Source: Diplodia intermedia (Eukaryota > Ascomycota > Dothideomycetes > Botryosphaeriales > Botryosphaeriaceae). Taken from it: a stretch of 64,000 bases of DNA. Below, piece by piece: positions 56,801 through 64,000 of the stretch. The notes beneath the pieces are model-generated. The model ran no database searches, was not told the origin of the DNA, and saw nothing but the letters and a program-made list of their open reading frames with translations. Numbering within the stretch: the first letter of the stretch is position 1; every line of letters begins with the position of its first letter. Where the stretch lies: the NCBI GenBank assembly GCA_021495925.1, contig JAKEKT010000035.1, forward strand, positions 186,001 to 250,000, given 5' to 3'. The position numbers were made by a program, and so were the translations under genes.

Positions 56801-59800
56801 TCCCAGAACGCAGCGAGGCTGCAGGCATGGTGCTGTTTCGCACCCACGTGCCACCGCCGAATGCAGCGGGCTTGCCAGGGCCTGCGTCCCGTCAGGGGCA
56901 TGTCGGCCGTCTTGGGGCCTGGAGGGTAGGGATTGCAGCCCAAGAAAGGGGAGGCTTGAGGTGGAGGCCACGGAGACGTCGCTGCAGCGGGCATGGAGGG
57001 GGCCGGGGCGCGGTTGGCAGTGGTGGAGTCGAGAGCGCCCGTACGCTTGTCTGCACGTCGTCAGTCAGGATGTCGAGATGTGGATGCAGTTTGCAAACAG
57101 CAGTGCGGGCTAGCCTGCCCTGCTCCCGCCGGCGCCGCACTATGCACCCGCCGCTAAACCGCCTACGGCTGAGCGGCAACAGCTCGCGCGCCTGACTGCG
57201 GCCCGTAGAGCGCTGGACGCGCTGCGTTTCCACCGAGCATGCCAGTGCCAGCGACGGCCGCCGTTGCAGCGTCGACACTGCATCTGCCCGCAGTTCCCGC
57301 TGCACGATGATGGATGGTCGATGTGACCGATCACCGCCCAGCTCCAGCGCTCGCCAATCGCGCCCACGCATCGCCGTGCCTCTGCTCTACCAAGATCCCG
57401 AAATCGCGGGCCTATCGAATCGGAATCTTTACTCTCCTGGTGCCCCGCATTACGCGCTCTCCAAGGTTGCTGGCTCTGGCGTCCCACCATCAGCGCAACC
57501 CAATATTTTGCTGCAAACACCGGCTGACTGCCGCATGGACACGCGCCCCGAATCCGACCCCGTCCCCGGCACACACCGTCATCACCCATGCTCGGGCGGT
57601 GGTCAGTGTGCCTGGCGAGCACGCGGGCGGGCGCTTCTCAGTGGATGCCTCGCGATTCCTGCGTCCGGGCTGCCGGTGACGGTGATGGCTGCGCAGCTGC
57701 CCCTCGCCGTGCCCCTCTACGCGACGGCCGCCATTGCTCGCCACGACCGATCTCTGACTGCTTCAGGGACCGACCCGCGCTGCTGGGGCTCATTTCATCT
57801 CACCGGAGCTGACCTTCCACCTTCCACCCGCTCACATCACCCGCACACCCTGTCGCATGCACTCGCTTGGTGCAGAGGCGGGGCTCTGTCACAACCGCCC
57901 TTCCACGCGACATTGCCACCCGCGCAATCCTCAGCCTCGCTGCGCGTAGCTAAGCGTCCAGTCCTTAACTCCATGTTCATGCGCGTGCGAAACATGCGCG
58001 AACGTGCTTCTTGCGACTGCGTGCCCTTTCTCCTGGCCCCAGCCCAACGAGATGACGGCAACGCCCAAGCCACCACTTAGACCCACGCTCGAGGCACCGC
58101 CCAACCTCGGCGGGCTCGCCGTGCGCGCACCTCTGCCCCTACACAATGTCACTTGCACCTCCACACGCACCGCCCTCGGCGCCGCAGCAGCTGAGCGCAA
58201 CAGCCAGCATCCAATGAAACGACCCAGCCTGCAAATTGACGTAGCCCGTAGTGCGGCCTTCTCTCCCGACCACGCCGCAGCAGTCAGCGGCCTAGCATGA
58301 TCCTGCCGCCGCTTCACTCGGAGGACCCGACCAGTCAGCTCAATCACATCGCTTCTCTGCAGCGGCCCGTGGGCAGAATCGACACGTCTAGGTTGAAAGC
58401 AGTCAAGCTCCCGTCGGCACGACGCTTCCGCAGCAAGGGGGCTTGCGGCTTGGGGTGACAGGGACCAGGTTGAAGCACCTGCAAGCTGCGAGTTCTGGCA
58501 GATAGGCGGGCTGCATGGGGGGTGTAAGCGGGGACAAGTATAGTAACCTGGCGAACGGCACCAGCACCTGCGCAATTGGTTGGCTGGTCTACTCGAGAAA
58601 CTTTCCGTCGACTACTGTTTGTCTCAGTCCAGGTGAACGGCTCTGCGCGAGGTATAGGTCAGGTGCGCGCTACATGCCCGCACGCCCACACCCTGTTTAC
58701 AAGCTTAACGCGGCAACACTAGCCCGCTGCTGCTGGATCTCTGCGCCGGACCGGACATACGGGCGTTTGCAACGGCCGCCGACTGCGGCATCGTTGCCGT
58801 TGTTGCTGAACGAAGCCGGGCACGGCCCCCGTTGCCGATGTACAGACAGCAGTGGAGCCCCAGGCACACACCAGCCCGCGGCAAACACCGCGCACCGCCC
58901 GGTTTGTGCCTTACAGAAATAAACGGTACGTGCGGCTCCGCAGGGCGGCGTCAGATGATTTCGAAATGATGGCTGCAACCCCCGGTTGGGACGACGTCTC
59001 CATCCCCCGTGCTCTTGGTGCTTTGGCTGGACCGCGGCCGCAAGAAGTCGCGATCTCCATTGTGTTCCGTTTTGGTCTCAGCCCGGCTTGCATGCCCGGG
59101 GGGGCCTTTGCCCATCCCCACACGAACACGGCACAGACAATAGAGTCCTTGCTTCCTCTTCCCCACTAAGTACTGGCGCACGCCCCATCGCAGCCAAGTT
59201 GCCGCGGCTCTTACTTGAAGAGTCCGATCGAGTAGCATTCCACGAAATTGGGAGGCCGATCAGCCCGTGCCGGCATACTTTCTGGGGCCCGCTGAAACAT
59301 TCAAGCTCATTCCACCCGGTGGGCAAGCAATTGGGGTCTTCATGTTGCCCTTTCCCCTAGTATCCACAGCCACCGGAGCTTAATGGCACTGAATAATGTC
59401 TCACGCGGCGGTTTGCGGTAGAATGTCCGTTTGCTAATGACTGACGTCTGCCTCTGCAGATCTGAAGATTGCTGTCCTGGCAAAACTTGAAGTGGAGGAA
59501 CACGCAGAATCCAGGTGAGACGAGGCGAGGCGAGCGCGCAGCCACCAACAGACGCAGCTCGAGAGGCGTCGGGATTTCTTCGAGCTACGATTCCAGACGT
59601 GCCCTCCTCACGGCCGGCAATTTATCCGCAACAGCGTTGCGCGCAGCCCTGCGGAGTGTGACGTCGGACAAAGATGCGCGCGCAAATCTGAAGCTTCGGG
59701 ATCGGGGACTGCAGCGCTGCTACAACGCGTAGCTGAGACAGTCCCGAGGAGTGGCCGCTGCCACCGGTCCCGGCAGTCTGGCACCGACTCAGCGCGCAAA

Positions 59801-61540
59801 CGCACGGCTAGTCTCTGATCTCGGGCTTTCTCTCGCTGCCCGCTGCCTGAGGCCCGGATGCACATCCGCAGGGTCCCCAGCGCCCCCAAAGCGTCAACCA
59901 GCAGGAAGCACTGGCCCTCTTGTCTTTCGTCTTTCCTCTTCCACCACTCATTGTCCAAGCAACGCGTGCATTACCACTGCCTCGGGCCAGGGCGAAACAT
60001 CCAACACCAACTGACGAGATGCACGCATCACCTCCAACGACCGCAGCGACTCCAGCCCTGCTTTTTGACCCCTCCTCGGAAATTCCGGATCCCAACCCCC
60101 TTCTATGCAACGGCGCGTCCGCATGGAACTTGACATCGAACATTCGATTCCTGCATCCCAAGTAGCACGAGGGGAAAAGAAGCGCCTGACGCGAAAAAAA
60201 AGGCCCTGGTATCAGACTCCATCACCGGATGCAGGGCTACGCAAGAGGCCTCTGCTTGCTCCATGGGTGTCCCTCTCACTCCACTCAGCCTGATAATCCC
60301 AACGCTGTTGCCCGAGTGCTGCTGTTGCAATTAATGCCTCCCAGCCCGCCAGGAACACCGTTGCGCGAACCCTTCACCCTGCCCGCATGCCCTGCCCGCG
60401 TGCCCTGCCCGCCCCATCTTCGTACGGATCTAGATGACTGAAAAACAGGGTCGAGTCTGTAACGCGCGATTCCGGGCAAAAAGCAAAAGTGCCTGAAGCA
60501 TGGAACCCTGCACCGCCATCGTCACCCATCAGTCACTTTCGAGCTGCCCTTTTCCCACCTTCAAGCAGGGTCCCGTTCAGACGCCTGTGCTACCGGACTT
60601 TACTCATTACCTACATCCTCACGCCATTCATGACCGCCATCCCATCATCACTTCGAGCCCAAGGGGCGGAGCGGCGATCTGAGACGCACTATGGCACATG
60701 TGTAGGTACTGCACGCACGCCCGTACGCACGCACGCGCCCAGCTCCATGGACCCCAAGGCCCACCGCATCTACTTTGAACCGTGAAGTATCGAACCTGCT
60801 GCCATTGAATTGTCCATCACACAAAAATATTGGTTCTTGTTCCTCTTTGTGTGCCCTTACCCCCACCCCGCCTTGTCTTGGTTGACGCCTCGTATCGAGT
60901 CATATCCCCCTCCACTGCACAGATCCAGACAGACCACTGCTGCGAGTCGGCTTTTTCCTGTATCGTCCGAAAAAGGAAAACCCAGGATAAAAGCATTGAC
61001 GCAACCTTACGCGTTCGACACTCACACCTCGGTTCTTTTTGTCCGGACGATCAACAACAACAACGGAAAGGATATCGTGAGCCATAATACTGGCCCCCCT
61101 CAAAGTAGGTCCGAAACCCACAATTTGCCCGTATGCGCTCGCATCAGCGCCGAGCGGAGCACAAGCGAAAACCCTCCCTCCCCCACACCCAAACCTTGCA
61201 CGTCAAAGAGGAAGCAGACGGACGAGTTCAATATGGACCTTTTTTTTGGGAGTTGCAAATCAAGATTGTATTGTAGATGCTAGCGCACGGCTATGTTCGG
61301 ATGCACTGCTCGAACAATAGCTCTTGTGACCCACCGTTTCCCCCCACAGCGTTGTTCACTTTTCGTTCTCCTTCCTTTGCCTGTTTCGGGCACACTCCCT
61401 CCTGTCCTCCCAACTACTGCCTCATCAAGCGATCTCCGGTTCACTTTTTCCTGTCGTTCGCCCTACGCATACAAGCGCCCACCCCCACTTCCACACCCAC
61501 TTTCCCCACTCACCATCCATCCAGTCTGCCTGCCTGCTTG

Positions 61541-61560
61541 CCTTGCCTTGCCTTGCCTTG
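61541..61560. repeat. CCTTG pentanucleotide tandem, four copies
   Basis: Four perfect copies, preceded by CTGCCTGCCTGCTTG, which looks like a degenerate extension of the same slippage-prone tract. Confidence 0.8.
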
Positions 61561-64000
61561 CTTCGTCTCGAATCGTGTACAACATACGGTATTCCACGGC
61601 GAGGGAATGCACGTGCCGTTGACTGCCAGGTACCCCCCATCTGCTGCGCAACATGCGCACACACACGACATATGTATCACATTGGATGCAGGGAAAAAGC
61701 CGGGGCCATGATACTGGCGGCGGCGCCTAACAGATAGGCATCGCGTGAGAGCAGCGGTGCGTGTGTCTCATTCAAAACGTGGGTACGCACACCGCAGGAA
61801 AGCCGTTGTCAAAGCAAAGAAGCAGTGGAACAGGTTCGTCTCACCAAATAAAGACACCAATAGAATAATGGATCGACTGATGAAAAAAAAAGTAAATAAA
61901 ACGTCAGGCACGGTGAGGGAAAAACCATCATCTCCTCCATGCCGAGGAACCTACCTCTTTTGCACCACGCTCCCGGGTCCCTCGGAAGCATTGACTTGGC
62001 GGGCACCTACGATCTTGTCCGTCCGTTTCCCATCTAAAAGCAGGCCTACCGTGGTACCCGGCGTTGCAAGTAAGAACCCCAAAGTGATCATCCAGAGTCA
62101 CCCGGAGCTGGCCTGATCAAGGCATGAGATTACCGACCTACCTCATCTCACTGGAAGGCAAACACCGTCCGTTCCAGGTTCTCGTGTTTGTATACTGCCC
62201 TCGGGCCTCTTGTCGACGCATTCGAGCATTTTTTCGCGGGGAGTAGGGTCCTTCGAGGTAAGAGATCTGAAGGGTCAGTGCTCATCGGCATACACCAGGG
62301 ATCGGCACGTCGGCGCAGCGCATTCCCATTGGTTGCCCGCCAGCGCCTCCCCCCGTCCCGTACCTTACCTGGACAGCTCGCGATTCCCCTCTTTTCAATA
62401 ACAAACAACCGCGGCAAGCTGTGGCAAAGCACCAGCGTCCCGCCGTCTGTCTCCGCGTACGAGTCAAGGATTGTCGACGCGTCGAGCAGCTTGTAAATGT
62501 GAGGCGGGAGGCGGAGCGGAAGGCAACGAACGAAAAGAGACGGAGCCAGCGCCGTCTTACAATTGCGGTAACCTACCTTGCGAATATCATGTCGATCACT
62601 CTTCAGCTCTTGTTAGAGATCTTGATCCTGTGAGAATGACGCTGCCCGCGCTTACTGAAGGATGAACGGCGGCGCACATGGCTGAAAAGCTCATGCCCCA
62701 AAGACTACCACTGCCACCCCTTTTCGCTATTTGCCACTCGCGGTCCGATAGCATCGAGCATGCCTTCGTAGGGCGATGGGCAGTGCGTCTAGACGCACCC
62801 GACGCGCTGTTTCCTCCGTCTCTTCCTCGCCTGAGGAACGACTGAGAAATCCCGTTCGGACGGGTAATCAGGGGCAATCACGAAAACTGTGCATTGCAGC
62901 TGCAAGCACCAGACTTCTCGCGGCGAAAGCTTCTCACAAGCCATGCACCAGCGGGCGCAGCGCTTGCGGTAGACGGGTAGACTGGTGGTTGCAGCTTCCG
63001 CGCTTCCGCGAACCATCATGGCCAAACACGGCCCATGCTTCTCTTGTCCATCGGGGAGCGTCTTGCAGCGTCCGTGTAAGCAAGGCACGAGTTTGCTTAC
63101 GTCGCGCCTCCACCGCCACCAGTTCCCGCTCCGCTGGTGCTCGCTCCCCGTCGCAAGGAGAAGACGGGCGCGCGCCGTCAGAGCAAAAGAGTCAGGGGTA
63201 GGCAAAGTGTCGTCACGGCCTCGTCGTCGGGGTCGGCCGCGCTCCGCCAGCCGCGCGCAAACCTCTCGATTGGTTCCCCTGCATAGAAGCTAATCGAAGA
63301 CGTCAAAAGATGTAGGGTTCAGCCTCGTCCCGACAAGCCGCGCCGCCGCGTGCAAGCTCGATTCGAGGGGTTGGCCATCGGCCCGGCAGTTTGGCTCAAC
63401 GAATGGGAAGACGTGGCGCGGGAGGAGAACCTAAATTATCATGCTCCAGATGTGTTGATCGCTTCGTCTCGCTTGCCGTGGGGTTGCTGCAGCTAACGTA
63501 TGCGAGATCGATGTTAGGGTGAAATATGCAGGCAGGAACGCTTTCTGCGGTTGATGCAGGGGTGCGCGTGAATGTGAAGGGGGGATGGAATGGGACGCGT
63601 GCCCGAGTGCGTGCGCTGCGCGCGTGCGTCACGGCGGATGCCATTGCGAGGGCAATGCCAACGGGGCACCTGTCTTGCTCGGATGGATTGTCATTGAGTA
63701 TCGTGTGCCCCGCCGCGGTGAGTCGCGTGGTCTGTGGGGTCCGAAGAAAGAAGAACAAGCCGGGGGTTGTCCATAGCGAGAGGGGATTTGGCCATTTGAA
63801 TGGTGATTGGCGAGGGGCCGGAGGGAAAGGTGCCGGATTGAGAGGCGGATGCCTTGTGCGACGGCGGGTTGTCTCTGGCACAAGACCGAGATCCGATGGC
63901 GGTAGCCGTGTCAGTACGGATGTGCAGGAGGCGGTCGAGGTCGAAGCGCCGATCCGGGCGGGTGGTCGGGGCGAGAACAGGCGAGTTTGAGAGGCGAGAA

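Larger units (their letters stand above)
53601..64000. other. 10.4 kb gene-poor, GC-rich region upstream of the AZF1-like gene
   Basis: The first 300 bp are the gene's likely 5' UTR and core promoter, with a TATAAAC box on the minus strand at 53864-53870. From 53.8 to about 59 kb the sequence is strongly GC-rich. Long open frames run on both strands at once, with Arg/Pro/Ala-rich translations and no domains. From 59.4 kb the composition is more even and frames are shorter. A CCTTG tandem lies at 61541-61560. I found no conserved protein, tRNA, transposon ends or rRNA. A gene could still begin beyond the right edge. Confidence 0.5.

Noticed and set aside
53759..58600. Many long open frames on both strands in the GC-rich region.
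   Set aside because: They overlap on opposite strands, encode Arg/Pro/Ala-rich strings without domains, and often lack ATG starts. High GC makes stop codons rare, so this is expected by chance.
61745..62116. A 123-codon Lys-rich frame on the plus strand.
   Set aside because: No domain, no supporting start context, and it sits in sequence with short frames in all directions.
1..64000. Search by eye for tRNA, rRNA, CRISPR arrays, transposon ends, telomere repeats and a biosynthetic cluster.
   Set aside because: No tRNA B-box in a plausible cloverleaf, no rRNA signature, no direct-repeat array, no transposase or reverse-transcriptase motif, and no synthase or cluster-type genes were seen. A tRNAscan or repeat search could still find weak cases.

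Overview
The window is nuclear DNA from a filamentous ascomycete (Pezizomycotina, most likely a dothideomycete; the class is inferred from overall protein flavour, not tested). The reasons are short introns (mostly 48-110 bp) with GT donors, CTAAC/CTGAC-type branch sites and AG acceptors, wide spacing between genes, and proteins typical of this group: a DUF4203 membrane protein, an Erf4 palmitoylation subunit, a Siz/PIAS SUMO ligase and an Azf1-type zinc-finger protein. I support 14 protein-coding genes with 39 introns. Exon joins were worked out by hand from splice signals plus reading-frame and family continuity, and in 13 models the joined exons sum to a whole number of codons from ATG to stop. 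The Erf4 gene lacks a resolved start codon.

Layout from left to right. A large ATRX/ARIP4-like SNF2 ATPase (-, 377-6194) is divergent from glutathione synthetase (+, 6896-8723). Then come a DUF4203 seven-TM-type membrane protein (+, 10509-14092) and Erf4 (+, about 15403-16836). An AT-rich 3.5 kb interval without genes separates Erf4 from HIS6 (-, 20334-21239). HIS6 shares a 246 bp promoter with a Faf1-like ribosome-biogenesis factor (+, 21486-22453). A WHIM1-domain chromatin protein (-, 23350-25579) faces away from ribosomal protein uL2 (+, 27387-28510). These are followed by a BAR-domain protein (+, 29435-30897) and a Snf2/Sth1-type remodelling ATPase with bromodomain (+, 32578-36849). An LLPH/Ybl028c-like small basic protein (-, 39009-39645) shares a 608 bp promoter with a Siz/PIAS SUMO E3 ligase (+, 40254-42358). 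C-5 sterol desaturase ERG3 (-, 44265-45440) and an Azf1-like C2H2 regulator (-, 51638-53600) complete the set. The last 10.4 kb, upstream of the Azf1-like gene, is GC-rich and holds no gene I can support.

Functionally this is mostly ordinary housekeeping: chromatin remodelling (two SNF2 ATPases and a WHIM1 protein), SUMO conjugation, ribosome synthesis (uL2, Faf1-like, LLPH-like), glutathione, histidine and ergosterol synthesis, protein palmitoylation and membrane shaping. There is no sign of a biosynthetic cluster, transposon, virus, CRISPR array or other accessory system. The points most worth a second look are a probable GC-AG intron in the SUMO ligase, five stop-free 3n introns that could be retained in frame, SUMO-interaction-like motifs in the ATRX-like ATPase and in the ligase, equivalent intron positions in zinc fingers 2 and 4 of the Azf1-like protein, and the very long non-coding flanks of that gene.
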